Part shown: piece by piece, positions 16,500 to 25,309 of the stretch
Layout of the letters: each line of letters begins with the position of its first letter
How positions within the stretch are numbered: position 1 is the first letter of the stretch
Assembly (NCBI RefSeq): GCF_038957035.1
Contig: NZ_CP152412.1
Location: 5,328,501 to 5,392,500 of the forward strand
Length of the DNA: 64,000 nucleotides
From: Bradyrhizobium sp. B097
Lineage (GTDB): Bacteria > Pseudomonadota > Alphaproteobacteria > Rhizobiales > Xanthobacteraceae
Reading direction: 5' to 3'
Notes under the pieces: model-generated
What the model was told of the DNA's origin: nothing
What the model saw: only the letters and a program-made list of their open reading frames with translations
Databases searched by the model: none
Program-made: the position numbers and the translations under genes

Positions 16500-17763
16500 T
16501 GGTCACCTCGCCATTCGCATCGATGCGCCAGGGCCAGATCGCGTTGTTATGGTAGAAGGAGTTGAGACCACGCACGGCCACCAATTCCGCGAGCGTCGGC
16601 TGCACATAGCCGGTCTCGTCGATGGCGCGGCTCTGGATCACAGCGGGGGTGCCGTCCCAGTGCCAGGGCAGGCGGAAGCGCGTGAGCGCGCGCGTCAGCA
16701 CCGGTTCCTGCAGCACGGCCTGTTGCCAGATCTTGCCTTCGTCGAGCGAGATCTCGACGCTCTTGATCTTGCCGTGACCGCTCCAGGCTATCCCGGTGAT
16801 CTCGTGAAAGCCGTGCGTGGTCAGCTTCTGTCCGCCGGACGGCCGCGTGATGATCGACTTGGCCTCCATGTAGAAGGTGAATTCGCGCGACGTGCCGTCG
16901 GGCATCGGGTCGGTGTATTTCGAGGTCTCCTCGCGCGAATAGGCCGGCTCGGCGACGACCTTGAGCCGGCGCAGCCATTTCACGTTCATGTTGCCCTCGA
17001 AGCCCGGCAGCAACAGGCGCAGCGGATAGCCCTGCTGCGGACGCAACCGCTCGCCGTTCTGGCTGTAGACCAGCATGGCGTCGTCGAGGCATTTCTCGAT
17101 CGGGATCGAGCGCGTCAACGCGGCGGCATCGGCGCCTTCGGCCACGATCCATTTGGCGCCCGCCTGCAGCCCCGCTTCGTCCAGCACGGTTTTCAGCGGC
17201 ACGCCGGTCCATTCCGCGCAGCTCAGGAGACCGACGAGGTCGGAAGCCGTCTTGCCGTAGGGTTTGGTGTAGACCGGATTGCCGGAGCACTCGATGAAGT
17301 GGATGCGCGACTGCGACGGAAAGCGGCGGATGTCCTCCATCGTGAACACCAGCGGGCGATCGACCATGCCGTGCAACATCAGCCGGTGCTCGGCCGGATC
17401 GATGGTCGGCACGCCGCCATGGTGGCGTTCGTAGAACAGACCGTTCGGCGTGATGATGCCGTCGAGCTCCTGCAACGGCGTGCGGCCCGACGCGGAGATA
17501 TATTGCGGTAGCGTCTTCGAGATGTTCTTGACGACGCCCTTCTCGTGAACCGATGGCGCGCCATAGGGCTGGCTTCCCATCGGATCGCCGGGCGCTTTCA
17601 TCCATTCCGGCACGCTGGGCGGAAGATTATTCCCCTGTTCGGCAAGCGCGGTAGAACCGGCAACTCCAGATATCGCGGAGCCGCCCGCCAGTGCTGCGCC
17701 CGCCTGAAGGAATCGCCTGCGAGACGCCTCTCGCACGCGCTTGTCCGTCGTGTGTTCGCTCAT
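16486..17763 (-). CDS. soxC: SoxC-like molybdenum sulfite/sulfane dehydrogenase, Tat-exported
   Basis: 425 residues. A twin-arginine signal (SRRRFLQAGAALAGG, residues 14-28) precedes the mature protein. The sulfite oxidase fold starts near residue 95. ITPNGLFYERHHGGVPTIDP and RIHFIECSGN contain the molybdenum-ligating cysteine Cys159. The C-terminal dimerisation domain includes FHEITGIAWSGHGKIKSVEI. It is followed immediately by the cytochrome c gene. The pair should oxidise sulfite or a protein-bound sulfane in the periplasm. No soxXYZAB genes are in view, so a stand-alone sulfite dehydrogenase role is as likely as thiosulfate oxidation. Confidence 0.88.
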   Translation of the reverse strand: MSEHTTDKRVREASRRRFLQAGAALAGGSAISGVAGSTALAEQGNNLPPSVPEWMKAPGDPMGSQPYGAPSVHEKGVVKNISKTLPQYISASGRTPLQELDGIITPNGLFYERHHGGVPTIDPAEHRLMLHGMVDRPLVFTMEDIRRFPSQSRIHFIECSGNPVYTKPYGKTASDLVGLLSCAEWTGVPLKTVLDEAGLQAGAKWIVAEGADAAALTRSIPIEKCLDDAMLVYSQNGERLRPQQGYPLRLLLPGFEGNMNVKWLRRLKVVAEPAYSREETSKYTDPMPDGTSREFTFYMEAKSIITRPSGGQKLTTHGFHEITGIAWSGHGKIKSVEISLDEGKIWQQAVLQEPVLTRALTRFRLPWHWDGTPAVIQSRAIDETGYVQPTLAELVAVRGLNSFYHNNAIWPWRIDANGEVTNGQA

Positions 17764-17789
17764 CGACGTTTTCCTCTGACGTTACCACA

Positions 17790-17876
17790 GCATGATCCGG
17801 AAAAGTGCGAAGCGGTTTTCCGAAAGGATCATGCCAGGACAACAACCTAAAGCACGATGACGATTCATCGTGCTTC
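17790..17876. repeat. GCATGATCCGGAAAAGTG family intergenic element, copy 1
   Basis: Begins GCATGATCCGGAAAAGTG, continues AAGCGGTTTTCCG and ends with the palindromic AAGCACGATGACGATTCATC segment. Related copies are at 60016-60112 and, inverted, at 63879-63977. It lies just upstream of the soxC start, so it may touch its promoter. Confidence 0.8.
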
Positions 17877-18002
17877 AGTGCAGCCTAACACCAAACGCCC
17901 GCGACGAGGCAACGCTCGCGCGCGCAGAGCTGCATCAACTGCACGCGATGGCACACGATGCCGGACACGCAGATCGCGAACGCGGCCCAAAGAACGCGCG
18001 TT

Positions 18003-18959
18003 TCAGTCCTTCACCGGCGGCGTACCGTGGGTGTGGAACGACTCGATCGTCTTCAACCCCCAGGCCTGGCCCTTCTTGCGCTCCTCTTCGGTCCACACGA
18101 TCGACTTCCAGTCCGGCGCGAGGATCAGGCGGGCACCTGCATTGGCCACCTCGACGCGATTGCCGCCGGGCTCGTAGACGTAAAGAAAGAACGTCTGCTG
18201 GATCGCATGCTTGTGCGGTCCGGTTTCGATATGCACGCCGTTCTCGAGAAAAATATCCGCCGCGCGCAATATCTCCTCGCGGCTGTCGAGCGCGTAGGTG
18301 ACGTGATGGAAGCGGCCCATCTTGCCGTAATGATCGCGGGTATAAGCGAAGTCGTAGCTCTTGTTCGACATCGTCATCCACATCGCGGCTTCCGTGCCGT
18401 CGTTGAGCACTATCTGCTCGGTGGTGCGGCACCCCAGATAGGTCTCGAAGAACAGGCGATTGGCCTTGATGTCGACCGCGAGGCAATTGAGATGGTCGAG
18501 CCGGCGGACGTTGACGCCGCGCGCCGGAAAGCGCTGCGCCTGGTTCTTCAACGCGGGCTTCAGCTCGGCCGGCGCCTCGTACCATTCGGTCTCGTAATAG
18601 AGCTCGATGACGTGGCCGTCGGGATCGCGGCAGCGGAATGCCGGTCCCTGCCCCATGTCGCCATCGATCCAGCCGATGTCGAAGCCCGAGTCTTTCAGCG
18701 CGGCGACGCGGCGCTCGAGCGCCTGCGCGCTGCGGGCCCGCAGCGCCATATGCTCCATGCCGGAGGTGTTCGATGCGGTCAGCTTCAGCGAGTAGCGCTC
18801 GTAATCGTCCCAGCCGCGCAGATAGACCGACTCGCCCTTCCGGCCGCTGACCGTCATGCCCATGACATCGACGAAGAACTTCAGGCTCTCGTCCGGCTTC
18901 GGCGTCAGCAGCTCCATGTGCCCGAGATGAGCGAGATCGAAGATCGGTTCCGGCTGCAT
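18003..18959 (-). CDS. Extradiol ring-cleavage dioxygenase-like VOC protein (catechol 2,3-dioxygenase type)
   Basis: 318 residues from the ATG at 18959 (MQPEPIFDLAHLGHMELLTP) with AAGGAG upstream; an ATG six codons earlier is less likely. Two tandem vicinal-oxygen-chelate modules are seen. The second holds the expected iron ligands: His in RRLDHLNCLAVD, His in GRFHHVTYALDS and Glu in PGGNRVEVANAG. Tyr in FFLYVYEPGG matches the catalytic region. Type I extradiol enzymes cleave catechols next to the hydroxyls. The gene stands alone behind a perfect palindrome and has no aromatic pathway around it, so the substrate is open. Confidence 0.87.
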   Translation of the reverse strand: MQPEPIFDLAHLGHMELLTPKPDESLKFFVDVMGMTVSGRKGESVYLRGWDDYERYSLKLTASNTSGMEHMALRARSAQALERRVAALKDSGFDIGWIDGDMGQGPAFRCRDPDGHVIELYYETEWYEAPAELKPALKNQAQRFPARGVNVRRLDHLNCLAVDIKANRLFFETYLGCRTTEQIVLNDGTEAAMWMTMSNKSYDFAYTRDHYGKMGRFHHVTYALDSREEILRAADIFLENGVHIETGPHKHAIQQTFFLYVYEPGGNRVEVANAGARLILAPDWKSIVWTEEERKKGQAWGLKTIESFHTHGTPPVKD

Positions 18960-19034
18960 GGGGCGGGCTCCTTCCACGACGACGACGCCCGATCGACGGC
19001 TTGCCGCTCTGGCGCGCGAGCTTCGGTGCGTCGA

Positions 19035-19052
19035 TTTGTACTAGTGTACAAA
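19035..19052. promoter_or_regulatory. Perfect palindrome TTTGTAC-TAGT-GTACAAA, candidate operator
   Basis: An 18-base perfect inverted repeat (7-bp arms, centre TAGT) 76 bases upstream of the dioxygenase start. Its form suits a TetR- or GntR-type dimer. No regulator gene adjoins it, so the protein that binds is unknown. Confidence 0.6.
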
Positions 19053-19120
19053 GGATTAGGTCCCGTCAACAAAATGTTGATCCCGGAAATTGCGGCAGCC
19101 GTTGAGGCCAGCATCCGTGC

Positions 19121-19306
19121 CTAGCCCTTCGACACCATCACCGGTGCCGGAGCGTGCGGCCGGGATAGGGTCGCCGACACCGTCAGCGCGACGGCGAGCG
19201 CGCACACCATGCAGAGCTTCATCTGCGCCGTGCGGCGATCGGTCATCGGCAGGAAGAAGAAGAATGCGATTGCCAGAACGAGAAGCGCGTTCACGAGAAT
19301 GTACAT
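19121..19306 (-). CDS. Small membrane protein (61 aa), unknown function
   Basis: Starts at the ATG at 19306 (MYILVNALLVLAIAFFFFLP) with GAGGG eight bases upstream. Two hydrophobic helices (about 2-19 and 28-46) flank a short basic loop (MTDRRTAQMKL). The tail is Pro/Ser-rich. The clear ribosome site and membrane pattern make it a likely gene; I do not recognise a family. Confidence 0.6.
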   Translation of the reverse strand: MYILVNALLVLAIAFFFFLPMTDRRTAQMKLCMVCALAVALTVSATLSRPHAPAPVMVSKG

Positions 19307-19401
19307 GGCGGAGCCCTCTTGTTGCGTATCGACAAGATGGCCGGCGCTCGCGCGGCATTCCGTGGCTGGAATCACATATTGAAAGCGGCCGGGGCCGGCG
19401 G

Positions 19402-21294
19402 TCAGGCGACCGAGACGGCCCTCTCGCGATGCGACGACAGCAGCTTGCGGATTTCGACATCCGGCACCGGCCGACTGAACAGAAAGCCCTGCATCTCGGT
19501 GCAGCCAAGGCTGCGGAGCAGGTTGCGCTGCTGCTCGGTCTCGACGCCTTCGGCGGTCGTGGTCATGTCGCTTGCGGCAGCAATGTTCACGACGGCCTGG
19601 ACGATGGTGGACGACGCGCCGGTCCCCGCGAGATCCTTGATGAAGGCGCGATCGATCTTGATCTTGTCGAAGGGGAAGCGCTGCAGATAGCTCAGCGACG
19701 AATAGCCGGTGCCGAAATCGTCGAGCGCGATCCGGACACCGAGCTCGCGCAGCTGATGCAGGATATCGAGCGCGGCCTCGTCGTCACGGATCAGCACGGC
19801 TTCGGTGATCTCGAGCTCGAGCCGCGAGGGCGCGAGCCCCGACGCCGCGAGCGCGGCGGCGACATTCAGCGCCAGCGTCTGGCTCTTGAACTGGATCGGA
19901 GACACGTTGACCGCGACGTTGATGTGATCCGGCCAGTTCACGGCTTCCCGGCACGCGGTGTTGAGCACCCAGTGCCCGAGATCGTTGATCAGGCCGGTAT
20001 CCTCGGCGACCGGGATGAAATCTGCCGGCGAGATGGTGCCGCGCTCGGGATGGCGCCAGCGCACCAGCGCCTCGCAGCAGCTGACCCGGCGGTCCTCGAG
20101 ATGGAGCAACGGCTGATAGTGCAGCTCGAAGCTGCCGTCGGCGATGGCCTGGCGCAATTCCAGTTCGAGGCTGCGCCGCGCCTTGGCGCGCGCGTCCATG
20201 CCGGCTTCGAAGAACCGGTAGGTGCGGCGGCCATCGCTCTTCGCGCCATAGAGCGCGAGGTCGGCGTTGCGCAGCAGTTGATCGAGGTCGAGGCCGTCGG
20301 CGGGCGCGACCGCGATGCCGATGCTGGCGTCGGTCGTGATCAGGTGCCCGCTGCAATCGATCGGCTGGCGGATGGTCTGATAGATCGCGGCCAGGAGCTG
20401 CATGGTCTCGGTCTGATCGCGGACCGCAGTCTGGATCACGGCGAATTCGTCGCCGCCGAGCCGCGCCGCGACGTCGGCCCTCCTGACGCAGGAGCGCAGG
20501 CGTTCGGCGATGGCCCTCAGCAGTTCGTCGCCGATCTGATGGCCGAGCGCGTCGTTGACGCTCTTGAACTCATCGATGTCGATATACATGACCGCGATCT
20601 GTTCGTCGGGTCCGATCGCCTTCAGCGCCTGCTCGAGGCGCTGACGGAACAGCAGGCGGTTGGGCAGATCGGTGAGCGCGTCATAGTGCGCCATATGCGC
20701 GATCTTGTTCTCGGTGCGCGTCCGCTCGGTGACGTCCTCGATGGTCGCCACCCATCCGCCCTCCGGCAGCGGCTTGTTGACGATCTCGATCGCACGCCCG
20801 CCCGGCGCCTCGGTCAGCTGACGCGTCCCGCGGCCAAGCTTCACGTTGCGGATAATGGCATCGCAGAATTCGTCGACGTCGCCATCGAACGAGCCGGTCT
20901 CCTGCCGGTGCGCGATCAGCCGCTGCATGGTGCAGCCAGGCTTCGCCACATCGGGCGAGAGCCCGAACATCTCGATGTAGGGACGGTTGCAGATGATGAT
21001 GCGCGCCGACGCATCGTAAAGCACGAGCCCCTGCGGAATGTTGTCCACGGCGGTCGTGAGATTGCGACGTTCGGTGGCGAGCCGCGCGTCGGAGATCTCA
21101 TGCCGCTTCAGCAACAGGAAGACGATCACGGCCATGATCGCGAAGGCCGCCATCAACAGGCCTTCGCGCTCGCTCCACTGCGCGGTCACGCTTCCGAACA
21201 GGCTGCCGACGAGCAGGCCGGCACAGAAGGCCAGCCCCTTGGTCGAGCTGGCGTCGGCATTTCCTGACGATGAATTGCGGTGTTCGATGCGCAC
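19402..21294 (-). CDS. PAS-GGDEF-EAL cyclic-di-GMP signalling protein
   Basis: A GTG at 21294 has GGGAGAG six bases upstream; an ATG at 21318 without a site would add eight residues. The protein is about 630 aa. Two helices (about 20-62) anchor it in the membrane. A PAS domain follows (NIPQGLVLYDASARIIICNR). The diguanylate cyclase domain has an intact GGDEF with an inhibitory site RRAD five residues before it. The phosphodiesterase domain has EAL in SCCEALVRWRHPE and DDFGTGYSSLSYLQRFPFDK. Both activities look possible, so net direction of c-di-GMP change cannot be told. It is divergent from a HerA-like ATPase. Confidence 0.93.
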   Translation of the reverse strand: MRIEHRNSSSGNADASSTKGLAFCAGLLVGSLFGSVTAQWSEREGLLMAAFAIMAVIVFLLLKRHEISDARLATERRNLTTAVDNIPQGLVLYDASARIIICNRPYIEMFGLSPDVAKPGCTMQRLIAHRQETGSFDGDVDEFCDAIIRNVKLGRGTRQLTEAPGGRAIEIVNKPLPEGGWVATIEDVTERTRTENKIAHMAHYDALTDLPNRLLFRQRLEQALKAIGPDEQIAVMYIDIDEFKSVNDALGHQIGDELLRAIAERLRSCVRRADVAARLGGDEFAVIQTAVRDQTETMQLLAAIYQTIRQPIDCSGHLITTDASIGIAVAPADGLDLDQLLRNADLALYGAKSDGRRTYRFFEAGMDARAKARRSLELELRQAIADGSFELHYQPLLHLEDRRVSCCEALVRWRHPERGTISPADFIPVAEDTGLINDLGHWVLNTACREAVNWPDHINVAVNVSPIQFKSQTLALNVAAALAASGLAPSRLELEITEAVLIRDDEAALDILHQLRELGVRIALDDFGTGYSSLSYLQRFPFDKIKIDRAFIKDLAGTGASSTIVQAVVNIAAASDMTTTAEGVETEQQRNLLRSLGCTEMQGFLFSRPVPDVEIRKLLSSHRERAVSVA

Positions 21295-21667
21295 GCTGAT
21301 CTCTCCCAGGCGCGGCATCGTTACGCAGCACTGATGGAAAGGTCGTTACAACTCGCAGTTAGCAATCGGTTACACGATACCTGAAGACACGGCCTAACAC
21401 ATCGCGCCAAAACCTCCGTAAACCTACGGAGCTGCCGATGCACTCCTCGAAGATGGTGAATCCCGCCTTAACGGAAAAGCCGCGAAACAAACCCGGCTGT
21501 GCCGGAAAGCGACGATTTCGCCGCCGATGGGCGCGACCAAGCGCAATCTCGCTGCACGATAGAAACAAATCGTCACCGGGAAGGTGTAGATTTAGCCGAT
21601 GCGCAACCTCGGCGACTTAACGGTTTTTCCAAACCCGGGCGCGCATATTGGTCCGGACATTTAGATT
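21295..21667. other. Gap between divergent genes, with a small hairpin
   Basis: No gene is supported in these 373 bases. A perfect inverted repeat CTCCGTA-AACC-TACGGAG lies at 21414-21431. The region must hold promoters for both the GGDEF-EAL gene and the ATPase gene. Confidence 0.45.
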
Positions 21668-23437
21668 TTGCGAACGAGCCAGGCTGGAACTGTGACATCC
21701 TTTGGACGTGTGATCTCTGTGCGCGGCTCGCAGGCCCGGGTTGGGCTGCTGACGGGCGGCCAGATACAGCTTTCAGAAATGCGCGCGACCGTCGGCCGGT
21801 TCGTCAGTATCCGCTGCGCGAGCTCGGTCATCGTCGCGATGATCACCGAAGTGTCGTGCGAGAACCTGGCGGCGTCCGACGAATACATGGCGACCGCCTC
21901 GGTCGACCTGCTCGGCGAAATCCTCGGCGGCGACCGCCCGAAATTCCAGCGCGGTGTCACCCATTATCCGACCATCGGCGACAGCACCGATCTGATCACC
22001 AACCAGGAGCTGCGCACGGTCTATGCGCCGAGCGGCTCGGACCAGATCAATGTCGGCACCCTGCAGCAGGACCGTTCGGTTATCGCCTATGTCGACGTCG
22101 AGGAAATGCTCTCCAAGCACTTCGCGGTGCTCGGCTCGACCGGCGTCGGCAAATCCACCGGCGTGTCGCTGCTGCTCAACGAGATCCTGAAGTCGCGGCC
22201 GAACCTGCGCATCTTCCTGCTCGACGTGCACAACGAATACGGCCGCTGCTTCGGCGAGCGCGCGCAGGTGCTCAACCCGCGAAACCTGAAGCTGCCGTTC
22301 TGGCTGTTCAACTTCGAAGAGATCGTCGACGTGCTGTTCGGCGGCCGGCCCGGCGTGCCCGAAGAGCTCGACATCCTCGCCGAAGTGATTCCGATGGCGA
22401 AGGGCATCTACACCCAGTACCAGAACTCCGACCGGGTCGGCCTCGGGCTCAAGCGGGTCGACCCCAAGCAGGTCGGCTACACCGTCGATACGCCGGTGCC
22501 CTATCGCCTCGTCGACCTGATCTCGCTGATCGACGAGCGCATGGGCAAGCTCGAGAACCGCTCCTCGCGCATCATCTATCACAAGCTGATCTCGCGCATC
22601 GACGCGGTGCGCAACGATCCGCGCTACGCCTTCATGTTCGACAATGCCAATGTCGGCGGCGATACCATGGCCGAGGTGATCAGCCATCTGTTCCGCCTGC
22701 CCGCCAACGGCAAGCCGATGACCATCATGCAGCTCGCGGGCTTCCCGGCTGAAGTCGTCGATTCCGTGGTGTCGGTGCTGTGCCGCATGGCGTTCGATTT
22801 CGGGCTGTGGAGCGACGGCGTCTCGCCGATGCTGTTCGTCTGCGAGGAAGCGCACCGCTACGCGTCCGCGGACCGCAACATCGGCTTCGGGCCGACCCGC
22901 AAGGCGGTGTCGCGCATCGCCAAGGAAGGCCGCAAATACGGCGTCTATCTCGGCCTGATCACCCAGCGTCCGGCCGAGCTCGACGCGACCATCATCTCCC
23001 AGTGCAACACACTGTTCACGATGCGCCTCGCCAACGACCGCGACCAGGCGCTGCTGCGCTCCGCGGTGTCGGATGCCGCGGCCAATCTGCTGTCGTTCGT
23101 GCCTTCGCTCGGCACCCGCGAAGTGCTGGCGTTCGGCGAAGGCGTGGCGCTGCCGACCCGGCTGCGCTTCAAGGAGGTGCCGCCGCACCAGCTGCCGCGC
23201 GGCGAAGCCACCATCGCAACGGTGCCGTCGGTCACCGCCGGCCATGACATGCATTTCGTCAGCGCCGTGCTGGAGCGCTGGCGCGGCGCCACCTCGCATC
23301 GCGACACCCAGAGCGAGGCCAACTTCAACCCTCCCGCACCGCCGCGCACCGTGGCGCCCGCCGAGGCGCCGATGCTGCAGCCGTCACTGGGCCTCGATCC
23401 CGATCGCTTCTCGCTCCTGAAGAAGCCGCTGCGCTGA
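21668..23437 (+). CDS. HerA/DUF87-type ATP-binding protein
   Basis: 589 residues from a TTG at 21668; a GTG at 21692 is a possible alternative start. An N-terminal beta-barrel HAS-like domain (about 8-90) precedes a RecA-like ATPase with Walker A GSTGVGKST at 156-164 and Walker B LFVCEEAHRY (Glu393/Glu394). An arginine-rich RKAVSRIAKEGRKYGVYLGL and LITQRPAELD sensor region follows, as in HerA helicase/translocases. The C-terminus is a Pro-rich tail. Hexameric DNA translocation is the family role. The nuclease NurA, its usual partner in archaea, is not nearby. Confidence 0.85.
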   Translation: MRTSQAGTVTSFGRVISVRGSQARVGLLTGGQIQLSEMRATVGRFVSIRCASSVIVAMITEVSCENLAASDEYMATASVDLLGEILGGDRPKFQRGVTHYPTIGDSTDLITNQELRTVYAPSGSDQINVGTLQQDRSVIAYVDVEEMLSKHFAVLGSTGVGKSTGVSLLLNEILKSRPNLRIFLLDVHNEYGRCFGERAQVLNPRNLKLPFWLFNFEEIVDVLFGGRPGVPEELDILAEVIPMAKGIYTQYQNSDRVGLGLKRVDPKQVGYTVDTPVPYRLVDLISLIDERMGKLENRSSRIIYHKLISRIDAVRNDPRYAFMFDNANVGGDTMAEVISHLFRLPANGKPMTIMQLAGFPAEVVDSVVSVLCRMAFDFGLWSDGVSPMLFVCEEAHRYASADRNIGFGPTRKAVSRIAKEGRKYGVYLGLITQRPAELDATIISQCNTLFTMRLANDRDQALLRSAVSDAAANLLSFVPSLGTREVLAFGEGVALPTRLRFKEVPPHQLPRGEATIATVPSVTAGHDMHFVSAVLERWRGATSHRDTQSEANFNPPAPPRTVAPAEAPMLQPSLGLDPDRFSLLKKPLR

Positions 23438-23535
23438 CGTCATTCTGGCAGGGCGCCGATGCGCCTTGCGCCCAAGCCGTCATCCACTATGGTTTCGCGT
23501 GACGCCGCGTCCCCGCGGCACGCCGGAACCATCTC

Positions 23536-24114
23536 ATGACGCAGCCGACCGCAAAACGCTTCCCGACGCCCGCTCTCGACAAGCTCCCCGAGGATATCCG
23601 CACCCGCATCCTGGCGGTGCAGGAGAAGTCCGGCTTCGTGCCGAACGTATTCCTCACTCTGGCCTACCGCCCCGACGAGTTTCGCGCGTTCTTTGCCTAT
23701 CACGACGCGCTGATGGAAAAGGACTCAGGCCTCTCCAAAGCCGAGCGCGAGATGATCGTGGTCGCGACCAGCGCCGCCAACCAGTGCCAGTATTGCGTGA
23801 TCGCCCATGGCGCGATCCTGCGCATCCGCGCCAAGAACCCCGAGATCGCCGATCAGATCGCGATCAACTACCGCAAGGCCGACATCACGCCGCGGCAGCG
23901 CGCGATGCTCGATTTCGCCATGAAAGTCAGCCGCGCGGCCGAGGAGGTCGCGGAGGCGGACTTCGCCGCGCTCGCGACCCACGGCTTCAGCGACGACGAC
24001 GTCTGGGATATTGCCGCGGTCGCGGCCTTCTTCGCGCTCTCGAACCGCCTTGCGAACGTCACCGGCATGCGGCCGAACGCCGAGTTCTACATGCTCGGCC
24101 GGCAGCCGAAATAG
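23536..24114 (+). CDS. AhpD-like peroxidase-related protein (carboxymuconolactone decarboxylase family)
   Basis: 192 residues, all helical. The redox motif is CQYCVIAHG with Cys84, Cys87 and His91, the CxxC-x3-H pattern of AhpD alkylhydroperoxidases, and matches the longer uncharacterised peroxidase-related subfamily (FVPNVFLTLAYRPDEFRAFF at the start). It could reduce peroxides through a dithiol. It is followed nine bases later by an MgtC-like gene and may be co-transcribed with it. Confidence 0.88.
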   Translation: MTQPTAKRFPTPALDKLPEDIRTRILAVQEKSGFVPNVFLTLAYRPDEFRAFFAYHDALMEKDSGLSKAEREMIVVATSAANQCQYCVIAHGAILRIRAKNPEIADQIAINYRKADITPRQRAMLDFAMKVSRAAEEVAEADFAALATHGFSDDDVWDIAAVAAFFALSNRLANVTGMRPNAEFYMLGRQPK

Positions 24115-24122
24115 AGGAAGCC

Positions 24123-24635
24123 TTGGTAGACTGGAGCGAGATCATCCTGCGTCTCGGCGCGGCCACGCTTGCCGGTGGCGCGATCGGACTCGACCGCGAC
24201 CTGCGCGGCAAGCCGATCGGGCTGAAGACCCTGGGTCTCGTCAGCCTGTCGACGGCTACGGTCGTGCTGCTGGCATTGCAGGCCGTCGAGCCCGGCCATT
24301 TCACCGATGCCGTGAGCCGCGTGATCCAGGGCGTGCTGACCGGCATCGGCTTTCTCGGCGCCGGCGTGATCGTTCGCCAAGGCGACCGCTTTCAGGTCCG
24401 CGGCCTGACCAGCGCGGCATGTGCGTTCTTCGCCGCCTGCGTCGGGATTGTCTGCGGCGCCGGACACTGGCCGATCGTCATCACCGCGCTCGTGCTGGCA
24501 TTCCTGCTGCTGACCTTCGGCAAGCGGACCGAGCGTTGGCTGCACCACGCGCTCGGCGGCAAGGAGGACCCGCACAGACCGGAGGCCGCGCCCGGTCAGT
24601 CGTCAGATGCCGGCCCGCACCAGCCGGGCAAATAG
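24123..24635 (+). CDS. MgtC/SapB-family membrane protein
   Basis: 170 residues from a TTG at 24123 with GAGGAAG directly upstream; no ATG fits the conserved start. The family signature is clear: RLGAATLAGGAIGLDRDLRG, KTLGLVSLSTATVVLLALQA and GIGFLGAGVIVRQGDRFQVR with GLTSAACAFFAA. Four to five helices are predicted. MgtC proteins help growth in low magnesium and in hosts, partly by restraining the F1F0 ATPase. The short C-terminal tail lacks the ACT-like domain of Salmonella MgtC. The 3' end overlaps the convergent ParB-like gene by 40 bases. Confidence 0.88.
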   Translation: MVDWSEIILRLGAATLAGGAIGLDRDLRGKPIGLKTLGLVSLSTATVVLLALQAVEPGHFTDAVSRVIQGVLTGIGFLGAGVIVRQGDRFQVRGLTSAACAFFAACVGIVCGAGHWPIVITALVLAFLLLTFGKRTERWLHHALGGKEDPHRPEAAPGQSSDAGPHQPGK

Positions 24636-25222
24636 ATCGCGTCCTTGCTGCGGCCCAGCGCCAAGCCCTTCTCCAGCGCCTTGTCGAAATTGTTCTCCAC
24701 CGTCTTGCGCGGGATGTGGCGGCGCAGGAAATCGGCCCACAGGAATTCGCTGAACGGCGTCGTGTCCTTGGCAAAGCCGCCGGCCCGGCGCATCTCGCCG
24801 GCGAGGCTGCGGAACGGATCGTCCTTGAGATCCTTGATCGACTTCGGAATGTCCCTGAAATGGCAGCGCTCGCCCTTTGCATTATAGGGATAGACCCAGC
24901 GCTTGTTGTCCATCACGCCCCAGAACACGTCGCGCTCGACCATCGTGAGATCGCCGATCACCGTGACCAGGATGTCCTTGACGCCCTCCTCGTGCAGCGC
25001 ACGCGCCATATGATGGTGATCGACCACGTAGTAGCGATCGTCGGGACCATGGACGACCGGGATCATATGCTTGCCCAGCAGTTCGGCGCGCTTCTTGTCC
25101 GACTTGTGCTCACGCCAGCGCTCTCGCTTCTCCTTCACCTCATGCATGCCGACCGTCATCTGGGTCGGTCGCAGCGACATGATCGGGACCGGTTTGACGT
25201 AGGGCTCGCGCGTATGGGCCAT
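24596..25222 (-). CDS. ParB-like (ParBc_2) protein
   Basis: 208 residues. The sequence KPVPIMSLRPTQMTVGMHEV, then HMIPVVHGPDDRYYVVDHHH, MARALHEEGVKDILVTVIGD is the ParB/sulfiredoxin-like fold of the stand-alone ParBc_2 group, with the conserved DHHH. It has no helix-turn-helix for parS binding, so it is not a chromosome-partition ParB. Enzyme activity (nucleotide hydrolysis or phosphorylation) is conceivable from the fold but unproven. A short inverted repeat lies between it and the divergent potassium channel gene. Confidence 0.8.
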   Translation of the reverse strand: MAHTREPYVKPVPIMSLRPTQMTVGMHEVKEKRERWREHKSDKKRAELLGKHMIPVVHGPDDRYYVVDHHHMARALHEEGVKDILVTVIGDLTMVERDVFWGVMDNKRWVYPYNAKGERCHFRDIPKSIKDLKDDPFRSLAGEMRRAGGFAKDTTPFSEFLWADFLRRHIPRKTVENNFDKALEKGLALGRSKDAIYLPGWCGPASDD

Positions 25223-25267
25223 GCCTTGTACTCCCGTTTGACCGGCACTCCGGAATGGGTTCCATTA

Positions 25268-25280
25268 TGACATGATGTCA
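25268..25280. promoter_or_regulatory. Short inverted repeat TGACA-TGA-TGTCA
   Basis: It lies in the 87-base gap between the divergent ParB-like and Kir channel genes. Five-base arms are short, and chance is not excluded; it is a possible shared operator. Confidence 0.3.
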
Positions 25281-25309
25281 CAGGCAGGCGGAAGAGCCGG
25301 TTCATCGGA

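Noticed and set aside
21438..21620. Small frame between the GGDEF-EAL and HerA-like genes
   Set aside because: Basic, low-complexity translation and no ribosome binding site.
24596..25222. Chromosome-partition ParB
   Set aside because: No parS-binding helix-turn-helix and no parA partner; it fits the stand-alone ParBc_2 group.
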